A DNA stretch of 64,000 nucleotides from CBDDFQ01 sp965227035. GTDB taxonomy: Bacteria > Pseudomonadota > Gammaproteobacteria > Burkholderiales > Burkholderiaceae_C. Both the position numbers and the translations under genes were made by a program. This document shows, piece by piece, positions 16,479 through 26,224 of the stretch; the first letter of the stretch is position 1, and each line of letters starts with the position of its first letter. The notes beneath the pieces are model-generated. The model worked only from the letters and a program-made list of their open reading frames with translations. It was not told where the DNA came from and did not search any database. Location of the stretch: NCBI GenBank assembly GCA_965227035.1, contig OZ245724.1, positions 124,001-188,000 of the forward strand, given 5' to 3'.

Positions 16479-18208
16479 GCAAGAGCGTTCGCTACACCTC
16501 GAGCCCGTTGCTGGCCAGCAAGACGCCGGTCTGGCGCAGCAAATTCATCGTGGGTGTGATCGCGCTCGGATTCATCGCCCTGGTGGCGCGCGCGGCGTAT
16601 GTGCAAGTCATCGGCAACGATTTCTTCCAGCGACAAGGCGAAGTCCGATTCGTTCGTACGCTCGAACTGCCCGCCAACCGCGGACGCATCCTCGATCGCA
16701 ACGGGTTGATCCTCGCGTCGAGCATTCCCGCACCCAGCATCTGGGCGATTCCGGAAGACGTCGATCGCGAGCCGGGCAAGATCAAGGAACTCGCGCGTCT
16801 GCTCGGGATGCCCCTGGCCGATCTCAACAAGAAGCTCGAAGACGAAGACAAGACCTTCGTGTGGATCAAGCGTCAGGTCGACGAGCCGATCGCCAAGCAG
16901 ATCGCGGCGCTCAACATCAAGGGCATCTACCAGCGCAAGGAATACAAGCGCCAGTACCCCGAGGGCGAGTCGACCGCGCACGTCGTGGGCTTCACCAATG
17001 TGGAAGACAACGGACAGGAAGGCGTGGAGCTGTCGTTCAACAAGGAACTCGCAGGCCGCGCAGGATCTCGTCGGGTGATCAAGGATCGACTCGGACGTGT
17101 GGTGGAAGACGTGGGTGAGCAGGTGCCGCCGGTCGAAGGCAAGGATCTGCGCCTGAGCATCGACAGCAAGGTGCAGTTTTTTGCGTATCAGAAGCTGAAA
17201 GATTCGGTCATCGCGCACAAGGCACGTGCGGGTAGCGTGGTGGTCCTCGACTCGATCACCGGCGAAATCCTTGCGCTTGCCAACTATCCGAGCTACGACC
17301 CGAATCGACGCCAGAACCTGTCGGGCGCGCAGTTGCGCAACACCGCCATGACCGACGTGTTCGAACCGGGATCGACCATGAAGCCGATCACCATTGGCGC
17401 CGCGCTCGAAGCCAAGCGCATCACGCCGCAAACCATCATCGAAACCGGTCCCGGCAAATACAACATCGGCGGTTTCACGATCAGCGACACGCATAACTAC
17501 GGCTCGCTCACGGTCGAAGGCGTGATCCAGAAATCGAGCAACGTGGGTGCGCTGAAAATTTCACAAAAGATGGCGCCTCACGAAATGTGGGACACCTACA
17601 CCGCGCTGGGCTACGGCCAGAAGCCTGTCATTCAGTTTCCGGGCGCAGTGACCGGGCGTCTGCGTCCGTGGAAGTCGTGGAAGCCGGTCGAGCAGGCCAC
17701 CATGGCTTACGGCTACGGCTTGTCGGCGTCGCTGTTCCAGATGGCGCATTCCTACACCGCCTTCGCACATGACGGCAGCGTCATTCCCGCCACGATTCTC
17801 CAGAGCGACGAGCCCGCAGTCGGCGTTCGCGTGTTTTCTCCCGAAACCGCCGCAGCCGTTCGCAAGATGCTGCAGATGGCGGCAGGCCCAGGCGGCACCG
17901 GCCCACTCGCGCAGACCATCGGTTACTCCGTCGGCGGAAAGTCCGGCACGGCGCACAAGCAGGTCGGCAAGGGTTACGCGAGCAACAAATATCGCTCGTG
18001 GTTCACGGGCATGGCACCCATCGACAAGCCGCGAATCATCGTTGCGGTGATGGTGGACGAGCCGACCGTCGGCAGCTACTTCGGCGGCATCGTGGCCGCG
18101 CCAGTGTTCAGCGAAGTGGTTCAGCAGACCTTGCGCCTGATGAGCGTACCGCCGGACTTGTCGGTGAAGCCGCAAATCCAGGCCGGCGCCGTGGAGGAAA
18201 GTTTCTGA
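16475..18208 (+). CDS. ftsI: Septal peptidoglycan transpeptidase FtsI (PBP3)
   Basis: This class B penicillin-binding protein cross-links septal peptidoglycan with FtsW. It has 577 residues, close to E. coli (588). It has an N-terminal membrane anchor (residues about 25-42), a PBP dimerisation domain starting with the NRGRILDRNG motif, and the transpeptidase domain. Catalytic motifs are Ser300 in GSTMKPI (SxxK), Ser354-Ser355-Asn356 (SxN) and KSGTA beginning at Lys489. It starts in ATGA overlap with ftsL and ends in TGATG overlap with murE. Confidence 0.97.
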   Translation: MSKSVRYTSSPLLASKTPVWRSKFIVGVIALGFIALVARAAYVQVIGNDFFQRQGEVRFVRTLELPANRGRILDRNGLILASSIPAPSIWAIPEDVDREPGKIKELARLLGMPLADLNKKLEDEDKTFVWIKRQVDEPIAKQIAALNIKGIYQRKEYKRQYPEGESTAHVVGFTNVEDNGQEGVELSFNKELAGRAGSRRVIKDRLGRVVEDVGEQVPPVEGKDLRLSIDSKVQFFAYQKLKDSVIAHKARAGSVVVLDSITGEILALANYPSYDPNRRQNLSGAQLRNTAMTDVFEPGSTMKPITIGAALEAKRITPQTIIETGPGKYNIGGFTISDTHNYGSLTVEGVIQKSSNVGALKISQKMAPHEMWDTYTALGYGQKPVIQFPGAVTGRLRPWKSWKPVEQATMAYGYGLSASLFQMAHSYTAFAHDGSVIPATILQSDEPAVGVRVFSPETAAAVRKMLQMAAGPGGTGPLAQTIGYSVGGKSGTAHKQVGKGYASNKYRSWFTGMAPIDKPRIIVAVMVDEPTVGSYFGGIVAAPVFSEVVQQTLRLMSVPPDLSVKPQIQAGAVEESF

Positions 18209-19716
18209 TGCAACACGCACAGACTTTTCACACACCCTCGCAAGCGGCCGACTGGCTGCGCAGCACCATTACCGGATCGCTTCAAAGCGATAGCCGACTG
18301 GTTCGCGAAGGCGATGGGTTCATCGCGTGGCCGGGCGCTGCCACCGACGGCCGCGCTTACGTGAACTCTGCGGTGTCGCAAGGTGCGGTGGCGTGTCTGG
18401 TGGAGAGCGATGGAATCGACGGATTCACCTTCACTCCCGAAGCTGCGCCTCGCATGGCGCTGTATCCGCAGCTGAAAGCCGCGACCGGCCCGATCGCTTC
18501 GCACTACTACGGCCAGCCGTCGCGTCAACTCGATATCTTCGCCGTCACAGGCACCAACGGCAAAACGTCCACCGCCTGGTGGCTCGCGCAGGCTCTGTCT
18601 GCATTGCCTACGCCCGTTCGATGCGGCGTCGTCGGAACGCTCGGCATCGGCCAGCCTCCGCAGGTGGTCTACAACGGTTTGACCACGCCCGATCCGGTTC
18701 TCCTGCACCGCCATTTCCGCGAGTTCGTCGACGGCGGATTCGCTGCTTGCGCCATCGAAGCCTCTTCCATCGGACTGGCCGAACACCGCCTCGATGGCGT
18801 CGATATTCGCGTGGCGATGTTCACCAACTTCACGCAAGATCATCTGGACTATCACGGCAGCATGGCCGAGTACTGGAAAGCCAAGTCCGCGCTGTTTGCA
18901 TGGAGTGGTTTGAAGGCTGCAGTCGTCAACGTCGATGACGCTGCAGGGCTCGAGTTGGCCTCGACTCTGAATGCCGCGCAGCTGGATATCTGGACCGTCT
19001 CCTGCGAGCGCGAAGCGCGCATCGTCGCCACCGACATTCGCTATTCGCACGATGGCCTCGTGTTCACGGTCGTCGAGAACGATGTGTCGCAAACGCTGCG
19101 CACCCAGCTGATCGGCCAATACAACGTGGCGAACCTGCTCGGAGTGATTGCGGCAATGCGCGCATCGGGCGTTCCGCTCGCCGATGCTGTGGCCGCCTGC
19201 GCAAACCTGTTGCCGGTACCCGGCCGCATGGATTGCGTGTCCGAAGCCGGCGCACCTTTGGTCGCCATCGACTACGCACACACCCCCGACGCGCTCGACA
19301 AGGCGATTGCCGCACTTCGACCGCTCGCGGAGCAACGCGGCGGAAAACTCTGGTGCGTGTTCGGCTGCGGTGGCGATCGCGATCCGATCAAGCGCCCGCT
19401 CATGGCAGCGGTTGCAGAGCGCGCAGCCGATGTCGTCGTCATCACCAGCGACAACCCGCGCCGCGAAAATCCGGATTTCATCATCAGCCAGATTCTTCTG
19501 GGCGTGGTGAACGACACGGCGGTACAGGTGGAGCCCGATCGCGCTCGCGCAATTGCAGAAACGATTGCGCAATGCGCAGCGAACGACGTCGTTTTGCTGG
19601 CAGGCAAGGGCCACGAAGATTTTCAGGAAGTGAACGGCGTGAAGTCGCCGTTCTCGGATCGCGAACATGCGATCAAAGCGTTGAAGATCAAGCAATCGGT
19701 CGGAGGGGCGGCATGA
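18208..19716 (+). CDS. murE: UDP-MurNAc-L-Ala-D-Glu:meso-DAP ligase MurE
   Basis: MurE is the cytoplasmic ATP-dependent ligase adding meso-diaminopimelate to the peptidoglycan stem. It has 502 residues. The Mur-ligase P-loop VTGTNGKTSTAWW is near residue 115. The C-terminal DNPRRENPD carries the DNPR motif that marks DAP- rather than lysine-specific enzymes. The start ATG at 18208 shares bases with the ftsI stop (TGATG); the longer frame from 17998 is inside ftsI. It overlaps murF in ATGA. Meso-DAP is supplied by DapF, encoded at 6612-7496. Confidence 0.97.
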   Translation: MQHAQTFHTPSQAADWLRSTITGSLQSDSRLVREGDGFIAWPGAATDGRAYVNSAVSQGAVACLVESDGIDGFTFTPEAAPRMALYPQLKAATGPIASHYYGQPSRQLDIFAVTGTNGKTSTAWWLAQALSALPTPVRCGVVGTLGIGQPPQVVYNGLTTPDPVLLHRHFREFVDGGFAACAIEASSIGLAEHRLDGVDIRVAMFTNFTQDHLDYHGSMAEYWKAKSALFAWSGLKAAVVNVDDAAGLELASTLNAAQLDIWTVSCEREARIVATDIRYSHDGLVFTVVENDVSQTLRTQLIGQYNVANLLGVIAAMRASGVPLADAVAACANLLPVPGRMDCVSEAGAPLVAIDYAHTPDALDKAIAALRPLAEQRGGKLWCVFGCGGDRDPIKRPLMAAVAERAADVVVITSDNPRRENPDFIISQILLGVVNDTAVQVEPDRARAIAETIAQCAANDVVLLAGKGHEDFQEVNGVKSPFSDREHAIKALKIKQSVGGAA

Positions 19717-21134
19717 GCTTGTTCACGCTGACCGACGCGCTCGCCTGGTTGCCCGATGCAGAACTCGTCGGCGATGGCTCCGTCGCGGTCGATCGCGTGA
19801 ACACCGACACCCGCACGCTGACATCGGGCGATCTGTTCATTGCACTGCGCGGAGAAAAATTCGACGCGAACGATTTTCTGGCCGACGCCAAAGCGAAGGG
19901 CGCATCCGCAGCCATTGCAGAGCGTTCGCTCGCCGAAAACGCACTCGCCGGATTTCTGGTGCAGGACAGCCGGGTCGCACTCGCACAACTGGCCACCGGC
20001 TGGCGCAAGAAATTCGATTTGCCCTTGATTGCGGTGACCGGCAGCAACGGCAAGACGACGGTCACGCAAATGATCGCGTCCATCCTGCGCGCCTGGAAGG
20101 GCGATGCAGCGCTCTCGACTCAAGGCAATTTGAACAACGACATCGGCGTGCCCCTTACCGTGCTTCGCCTTCGCGATGCGCACGAAGTGGCGGTGGTCGA
20201 GTTGGGCATGAATCATCCCGGCGAAATCGCAGGACTCGCGTCGATTGCTCGCCCGACGGTCGCGCTGGTGAACAACGCACAACGCGAGCATCTCGAATTC
20301 ATGTCGACCGTCGAAGCGGTTGCGCGGGAGAACGGCAGCGTCATCTCGTCGCTCGGCAAAGATGGCGTCGCGGTGTTCCCGGCCGGTGAAGAATTCACGG
20401 ACGTGTGGAAATCGCTGGCACGCGATCGCACCTGCATGACTTTTTCGTCGGATGCGGGCACCGATGCCAACGTTTCTTTGGCTAGCGCCGAATGGGGAAC
20501 CGGCGGATGGCAAGTTGCGGCCAGCACGCCCGCCGGAAATATCTCCTACGAGTTGCACATCGCCGGTCGTCACAACGTACTTAATTCGCTCGCTGCGGTT
20601 GCATGTGCGCTTGCAGCCGGTGTTCCTGAAGACGCGATCGCTCGCGGCCTTTCGTCGTTTGAGCCGGTCAAGGGCCGCTCGCGTGCAATGTCCATCGAAG
20701 CGGGCTCGCGCGCCATCACATTGGTCGACGACACCTACAACGCCAATCCGGATTCCATGCGCGCCGCAGTCGACGTGCTCGCAGAATTGCCGTCGCCGCG
20801 CCTTCTGGTGCTGGGCGACATGGGCGAAGTCGGCGATGAAGGTCCGCAATTTCATGCCGAGGTTGGCGCGCACGCGCGCAGCAGCGGTATCGAACATATT
20901 TTTGTTTTCGGCGATCTCATGAAGCACGCCGTGGACAGCAGCAATCCCGCAAATAACAAAGACAGATCGACCTGGCACTTTGCCGATATCGACACCCTTA
21001 CCGACGCAGTCATCGCGCAGCTTCAGGCATCGCCCGAAGTGAGCAGCGTGCTGGTCAAGGGTTCGCGTTTCATGAAGATGGAACGTGTGGTCGAGGCGAT
21101 CAAACAAAAAATAGGAGATGCGCAATGCTGCTAA
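19713..21134 (+). CDS. murF: UDP-MurNAc-tripeptide:D-Ala-D-Ala ligase MurF
   Basis: MurF adds D-Ala-D-Ala to complete the UDP-MurNAc-pentapeptide. It has 473 residues (E. coli 452). The P-loop is AVTGSNGKTTVTQM near residue 107. Other family segments are NLNNDIGVPLTVL, LGMNHPGEIA and DDTYNANPDSM in the C-terminal domain. The ATG at 19713 has GGAGGGGCGGC just upstream and overlaps the murE stop. Its 3' end overlaps mraY by 10 bases in another frame. Confidence 0.97.
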   Translation: MSLFTLTDALAWLPDAELVGDGSVAVDRVNTDTRTLTSGDLFIALRGEKFDANDFLADAKAKGASAAIAERSLAENALAGFLVQDSRVALAQLATGWRKKFDLPLIAVTGSNGKTTVTQMIASILRAWKGDAALSTQGNLNNDIGVPLTVLRLRDAHEVAVVELGMNHPGEIAGLASIARPTVALVNNAQREHLEFMSTVEAVARENGSVISSLGKDGVAVFPAGEEFTDVWKSLARDRTCMTFSSDAGTDANVSLASAEWGTGGWQVAASTPAGNISYELHIAGRHNVLNSLAAVACALAAGVPEDAIARGLSSFEPVKGRSRAMSIEAGSRAITLVDDTYNANPDSMRAAVDVLAELPSPRLLVLGDMGEVGDEGPQFHAEVGAHARSSGIEHIFVFGDLMKHAVDSSNPANNKDRSTWHFADIDTLTDAVIAQLQASPEVSSVLVKGSRFMKMERVVEAIKQKIGDAQCC

Positions 21135-22303
21135 GCCTTGCCCAGTGGCTACAAAGCCTCTCGCCCGAATTCGGGTTTTTTCGCGTTTTTCAATACCTCA
21201 CGTTTCGGGCTGTCATGGCCGCGATGACCTCGCTATTGATCGGACTCATCGCCGGGCCGTTCGTCATCCGTCGTCTCACGTCGCTCAAGATCGGACAGCC
21301 GATTCGCGGGTACGGCATGGAAACGCATTTGAGCAAGAGCGGAACGCCAACCATGGGCGGCGTGCTGATTCTTTTGTCGATCGGCATCTCGACCGTGCTC
21401 TGGTTCGATCTGTCGAATCGATTCGTCTGGATCGTTCTGCTGGTGACCTTTGGATTCGGCGCCATCGGATGGGCCGACGACTGGCGCAAGGTGGTTCACA
21501 AAGATCCGGAAGGCATGCGATCGCGCGAGAAATACATGTGGCAATCGCTTATCGGATTGCTGGCCGCGCTCTATCTGGTGTTCAGCATTTCGGAAAGCTC
21601 GAACGCCAAGGTGTTCGAGTTGTTCCTCACATGGGTGCAATCCGGCTTCTCGATGAAGCTGCCGCCTGCTGCCGGGCTCCAGCTTCCCTTCTTCAAGGAA
21701 ATCAGCTATCCGCTCGGCATGCTCGGCTTCGTGATCCTGACGTATCTGGTCATCGTGGGTTCGAGCAACGCGGTGAACCTCACCGACGGACTCGACGGCC
21801 TGGCGATCATGCCGGTGGTGATGGTCGGATCGGCACTGGGCGTGTTCGCGTACGTAACCGGAAGCACCACCTACTCGCGCTACCTGCTGTTCCCGCATAT
21901 TTCCGGATCGGGCGAGTTGCTCATCTTTTGCTCGGCCATGGCCGGCGCGGGGCTGGCATTCCTCTGGTTCAACACGCATCCGGCACAGGTGTTCATGGGC
22001 GACGTAGGCGCTCTTGCGCTCGGCGGCGCACTCGGCACGATCGCGGTGATCGTGCGCCAGGAAATCGTGTTCGCAGTGATGGGCGGAATTTTCGTGGTCG
22101 AAGCCATCTCCGTGATGATGCAGGTGGTGTACTTCAAGTACACCAAGAAGCGGTACGGCGAAGGCAGGCGCATTCTCAAAATGGCACCGCTGCACCATCA
22201 CTTCGAGCGTAGCGGATGGAAAGAAACGCAGGTCGTGGTGCGCTTCTGGATCATCACGATGCTGCTGTGCCTCGTCGGCCTCACAACCTTGAAGCTGAGG
22301 TAG
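21125..22303 (+). CDS. mraY: Phospho-MurNAc-pentapeptide transferase MraY
   Basis: This polytopic inner-membrane enzyme makes lipid I from UDP-MurNAc-pentapeptide and undecaprenyl phosphate. It has 392 residues with about ten membrane segments. Conserved cytoplasmic motifs include GTPTMGGVLIL, GWADDWRK (the DD motif), NAVNLTDGLDGLA, FMGDVGALALGG and the histidine-rich LHHHFERSGWKE near the C-terminus. An ATG start lies inside the murF 3' end, with AGGAG at 21114-21118. Confidence 0.97.
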   Translation: MLLSLAQWLQSLSPEFGFFRVFQYLTFRAVMAAMTSLLIGLIAGPFVIRRLTSLKIGQPIRGYGMETHLSKSGTPTMGGVLILLSIGISTVLWFDLSNRFVWIVLLVTFGFGAIGWADDWRKVVHKDPEGMRSREKYMWQSLIGLLAALYLVFSISESSNAKVFELFLTWVQSGFSMKLPPAAGLQLPFFKEISYPLGMLGFVILTYLVIVGSSNAVNLTDGLDGLAIMPVVMVGSALGVFAYVTGSTTYSRYLLFPHISGSGELLIFCSAMAGAGLAFLWFNTHPAQVFMGDVGALALGGALGTIAVIVRQEIVFAVMGGIFVVEAISVMMQVVYFKYTKKRYGEGRRILKMAPLHHHFERSGWKETQVVVRFWIITMLLCLVGLTTLKLR

Positions 22304-22308
22304 CGCAA

Positions 22309-23832
22309 GTGAGTGAATCGATGCTTCGCGATCAGCAGGTGCTTGTTCTGGGTTTGGGAATTTCCGGCCTGGCGATGGCGCGCTGGTTGCATGCGCAAGG
22401 TGCCAAAGTGACGGTCGCCGACACACGCGAATCGCCTGCGCATCTGCCCACGCTTCGCGCCGAACTGCCCGATGTGGAATTCAGGAGCGGTGATTTTTCT
22501 GCATCGCTGGTCGAAGGCACGGGCATTCGCGCCGTGTTCAAGAGTCCCGGATTGACACCGGCATCGACCGCTTCAGTGATGAACGCCGCTCGCGCACAAG
22601 GCCTCTGGACCGGTGGCGAGTTGAGCCTGTTCGCCAAGGCGTTGTCCGAACTGCGCGAATCGAAATCGTATGAACCGAAAGTGCTTGCGATTACCGGCAC
22701 CAACGGCAAGACGACAGTTACCTCGCTCACCACCCAGCTGGTCGTTCGCTGCGGAAAAACCGCTGTCATGGCCGGCAACATCGGCCCATCGATGCTCGAT
22801 ACCCTGAGCGAAAAGCTCGCGGCCGATGCATTGCCCGATGTGTGGGTGCTGGAACTCTCGAGCTTCCAGCTGGAAGACTCGGACGGTTTCGAGCCGACCG
22901 CAGCCACGGTGCTCAACCTGACGCAGGATCACCTCGACTGGCACGGCTCGATGAAAGACTACGCGGCGTCGAAAGCCAAAATTTTCGGTGCCTCGACCTT
23001 GATGCTGCTCAATCGCGACGATCCGATGGTGATGGCCATGTTGCCTGCGCCCACGTACGTCATGAAGGGCGCGATCAAGTCGCCGGTGCATCGCGAGTAC
23101 CTCAGCTTCGGCGGCGATCTGCCGACGCGTCCGGGCGATTTCGGCATCGATCTGGTGAACGGCATGGCGTGGTTGGCACGCGCGCTCGAATCGGACGAAA
23201 CCCGCAAGCGCCGTCGCGACGAAGAGGAAGAAGTTCACATCCAGCGTTTGATGCCCGCCGATGCGTTGCGCATTCGCGGTCGTCACAACGCCGTCAACGC
23301 GCTGGCTGCTTTGGCGCTTGCGGCGTCCGCAGGATGCCCGCTGGGCGCGATGCTGTACGGATTGCGTGAATACCGTGGCGAGCCGCATCGGGTGGAGCCC
23401 ATTGCCATCGTCAACGACATCGAATATTTCGACGACAGCAAAGGCACCAACGTGGGTGCAACGGCTGCGGCGCTCTCGGGCCTGGGCGCCGACCGCCGCG
23501 TGGTCGTGATCCTGGGCGGTGTCGGCAAGGATCAGGACTTCACGCCGCTGGCCCAGCCGGTGTCGCGATTCGTGCGCTCGGTGGTGCTCATCGGCCGCGA
23601 CGCGCCGATCATCCGCGCCGCAATCGAATCGACCGGCGTTCCGATTCACGCAGGCGCCACCATGCAGGAGGCCGTGCTGATTGCGTCGCGTCAGGCGGAG
23701 TCGGGCGATGCGGTACTGATGTCGCCGGCCTGCGCCAGCTTCGACATGTTCGACAACTACGAACATCGCGCGAGCGTTTTCCGCGAAGCCGTGGCCGCTC
23801 TCGAGTTCGCAACCGTGGAGGATGCGCAATGA
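22309..23832 (+). CDS. murD: UDP-MurNAc-L-Ala:D-Glu ligase MurD
   Basis: MurD adds D-glutamate to UDP-MurNAc-L-Ala. It has 507 residues, somewhat longer than E. coli (438). The Rossmann-like N-terminus is VLVLGLGISGLAMARWL and the P-loop is AITGTNGKTTVTSL. Part of the extra length is a charged insertion (RKRRRDEEEE, about residue 305). The start is a GTG at 22309 with GAGG at 22297-22300; an ATG four codons on (MLRDQQ) is an alternative. The longer frame from 22216 lies within mraY. It ends in ATGA overlap with ftsW. Confidence 0.95.
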   Translation: MSESMLRDQQVLVLGLGISGLAMARWLHAQGAKVTVADTRESPAHLPTLRAELPDVEFRSGDFSASLVEGTGIRAVFKSPGLTPASTASVMNAARAQGLWTGGELSLFAKALSELRESKSYEPKVLAITGTNGKTTVTSLTTQLVVRCGKTAVMAGNIGPSMLDTLSEKLAADALPDVWVLELSSFQLEDSDGFEPTAATVLNLTQDHLDWHGSMKDYAASKAKIFGASTLMLLNRDDPMVMAMLPAPTYVMKGAIKSPVHREYLSFGGDLPTRPGDFGIDLVNGMAWLARALESDETRKRRRDEEEEVHIQRLMPADALRIRGRHNAVNALAALALAASAGCPLGAMLYGLREYRGEPHRVEPIAIVNDIEYFDDSKGTNVGATAAALSGLGADRRVVVILGGVGKDQDFTPLAQPVSRFVRSVVLIGRDAPIIRAAIESTGVPIHAGATMQEAVLIASRQAESGDAVLMSPACASFDMFDNYEHRASVFREAVAALEFATVEDAQ

Positions 23833-25112
23833 CCGCAGCCACTTCCAGAAAATTCGGTTTCCTCGACAAGTTCTCCTCGCTGATTGCGGGCAACCGGGAA
23901 TCCGCGCAAACCGCGCTGCCGGTGCGTACCGGTCTTCGGCACAACGGCGCTGGCAGCGCAACTCTCACGCCCGCCCGCCTTCTCGGCTTCGATCAAACAT
24001 TGGTCTGGGTCACGATAGCGCTGCTCGCCTGGGGCCTGATCATGGTGTACTCCGCATCGATCGCGATGCCGGACAACCCGCGTTTCGCCCGATACGCGCA
24101 CACCCATTTCCTGACGCGCCACATCTTCTCGCTGGGCGTTTCATTCGTCGTATCGCTGCTGGTATTTCAGATCCCGATCTCGCGCTGGGAAAAGGCGGCG
24201 CCCTGGCTGTTCGTCATCGCGCTCGTGCTGTTGATCGCGGTGCTGATCCCGCATGTCGGCAAAGGCGTGAACGGTGCGCGTCGCTGGATTTCGCTGGGGA
24301 TCATGAATTTTCAGCCGTCGGAGCTGGCGAAGCTTGCGGTGCTTCTTTATGCGGCCAACTACATGGTCCGAAAAATGGAAGTGAAAGAGCGGTTCGTGCA
24401 GGCGGTGTTGCCAATGGCCCTCGCAGTGCTGGTAGTCGGATTGCTGCTTCTGGCCGAGCCCGACATGGGCGCATTCATGGTGATTGCGGTCATCGCCATG
24501 GGCATTCTGTTCCTGGGCGGCGTGAACGCCCGCATGTTCTTCCTGATTGCGGCGCTCGTTGTCTGCGCGTTCGGATTGATGGTCGCGCTGTCCGACTGGC
24601 GTCGCGAACGGATTTTCGCGTACCTCGATCCCTGGACCGAGAAATACGCGCTGGGCAAGGGCTACCAGTTGTCGCACTCGCTCATCGCCATCGGGCGCGG
24701 TGAAATCTTCGGGGTCGGCTTGGGTGGCAGCGTCGAGAAGCTGCATTGGCTTCCCGAAGCGCACACCGACTTTTTGCTGGCTGTGATCGGCGAAGAATTC
24801 GGATTCATCGGCGTGCTCGCGGTCATCGGACTGTTCCTTTGGCTTACCCGCCGCATCATGCATATCGGTCGTCAGGCTATTGCGCTCGACCGGGTGTTTG
24901 CCGGTCTGGTGGCGCAAGGCGTGGGCATCTGGGTCGGGTTCCAGTCGTTCATCAACATGGGCGTGAATCTGGGCGCTTTGCCGACCAAGGGTTTGACGCT
25001 GCCGCTCATGAGTTACGGCGGATCGGCGATTCTGCTGAATCTGGTGGCGCTGACGATCGTGCTGCGAATCGACTACGAAAACCGGCACATGATGCGCGGA
25101 GGGCGGGTATGA
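23829..25112 (+). CDS. ftsW: Septal peptidoglycan glycosyltransferase FtsW
   Basis: FtsW is a SEDS-family polymerase working with FtsI at the septum. It has 427 residues with about ten membrane helices after a cytoplasmic N-terminal region of roughly 55 residues. SEDS signatures are GARRWISLGIMNFQPSELAK, AEPDMGAFMV, LPEAHTDFLLAVIGEEFG and GLTLPLMSYGGSA. The gene lies between murD and murG, with ATGA overlaps on both sides. RodA is excluded by this position. Confidence 0.96.
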   Translation: MTAATSRKFGFLDKFSSLIAGNRESAQTALPVRTGLRHNGAGSATLTPARLLGFDQTLVWVTIALLAWGLIMVYSASIAMPDNPRFARYAHTHFLTRHIFSLGVSFVVSLLVFQIPISRWEKAAPWLFVIALVLLIAVLIPHVGKGVNGARRWISLGIMNFQPSELAKLAVLLYAANYMVRKMEVKERFVQAVLPMALAVLVVGLLLLAEPDMGAFMVIAVIAMGILFLGGVNARMFFLIAALVVCAFGLMVALSDWRRERIFAYLDPWTEKYALGKGYQLSHSLIAIGRGEIFGVGLGGSVEKLHWLPEAHTDFLLAVIGEEFGFIGVLAVIGLFLWLTRRIMHIGRQAIALDRVFAGLVAQGVGIWVGFQSFINMGVNLGALPTKGLTLPLMSYGGSAILLNLVALTIVLRIDYENRHMMRGGRV

Positions 25113-26224
25113 CCACAGCCTCTCCGAAGCGCGCTCTCGTGATGGCCGGCGGCACCGGCGGTCATATCTTCCCCGGCCTCGCGGTCGCGGAAGAGCTGCG
25201 CAATCGCGGATGGCAAGTTCACTGGCTGGGCGCGCCGGGCAGCATGGAAAGCAAACTCGTGCCTCCGCGCAATTTCGCATTCGAGCCGATCGATTTTTCA
25301 GGTGTCCGTGGCAAAGGAATCCTCACGCTGGTGTTCCTTCCTGTGCGTCTGTTGCGCGCGTTCTGGCAAAGCATTCAGGTGCTGCGTCGGGTAAAGCCGA
25401 ACGCGGTGGTCGGCCTGGGTGGCTACATCTCTTTCCCCGGCGGACTCATGAGCGTTCTGCTCGGCAATCCGCTCATCGTGCATGAGCAGAACTCGGTTGC
25501 CGGTATGGCGAACAAGGTGCTGGCGAGCGTCGCCAATCGGGTGTTCACCGCGTTTCCGAACGTCATGCCGAAGGCGGTATGGGTAGGCAACCCATTGCGC
25601 GAGGAATTCACGCGTCAGGCCGAACCTGCCGATCGATTCGCCAATCGCACCGGGCCGCTCAAGGTTCTGGTGGTGGGCGGAAGTCTGGGTGCACGCGCCC
25701 TCAACGACATCGTGCCGAAAGCACTCGCGCTCATTTCGGCAGACAGACGCCCGGTCGTGATTCATCAGAGCGGCGCCAAGCAGATCGACGAGTTGCGTGC
25801 GAACTATCGCCGTGCCAACGTCGATGCCGAACTCACGCCTTTCATCGAAGACACCGCAAGCGCCTACGCGAACGCCGATCTGATCATTGCGCGCGCTGGT
25901 GCGAGCACGGTCACCGAAATCGCAGCTGTCGGCGCGGCCGCATTCTTCGTTCCATTCCCCTCGGCAGTGGACCATCACCAGACATTCAATGCGCGCTTCC
26001 TCGTGGACGAAGGCGGAGGCTGGCTGGTCCAGCAGGCTGATCTGACCCCCGAAGTTCTGGCCGCGCATATGCAACTCACCAGTCGCGACGAATTGCTTCG
26101 ACGCGCGCAAAAAGCAAAGAGCATGGCAAAGATGAACGCGACGCGCGACGTAGCGCTCGCCTGCGAGGAAATCGCCGACAAATATGCGAAGCGAAACGAC
26201 AAGAACGATGGAGCGTCTGCATGA
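25109..26224 (+). CDS. murG: Undecaprenyl-PP-MurNAc-pentapeptide GlcNAc transferase MurG
   Basis: This peripheral inner-membrane GT28 enzyme converts lipid I to lipid II. It has 371 residues. The N-terminal donor/acceptor loop is AGGTGGHIFPGLAVAEEL, followed by GVRGKGIL, VVGLGGYISFPG, HEQNSVAGMANK and, in the C-terminal domain, GGSLGARALND and the UDP-GlcNAc-binding ARAGASTVTEIAAVG. The start at 25109 overlaps ftsW (ATGA); the longer frame beginning 24746 lies inside ftsW. Confidence 0.97.
   Translation: MTTASPKRALVMAGGTGGHIFPGLAVAEELRNRGWQVHWLGAPGSMESKLVPPRNFAFEPIDFSGVRGKGILTLVFLPVRLLRAFWQSIQVLRRVKPNAVVGLGGYISFPGGLMSVLLGNPLIVHEQNSVAGMANKVLASVANRVFTAFPNVMPKAVWVGNPLREEFTRQAEPADRFANRTGPLKVLVVGGSLGARALNDIVPKALALISADRRPVVIHQSGAKQIDELRANYRRANVDAELTPFIEDTASAYANADLIIARAGASTVTEIAAVGAAAFFVPFPSAVDHHQTFNARFLVDEGGGWLVQQADLTPEVLAAHMQLTSRDELLRRAQKAKSMAKMNATRDVALACEEIADKYAKRNDKNDGASA

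Noticed and set aside
18121..21125. Long antisense frames opposite murE and murF
   Set aside because: Composition typical of reverse-strand shadows and inconsistent with the tightly coupled plus-strand cluster.
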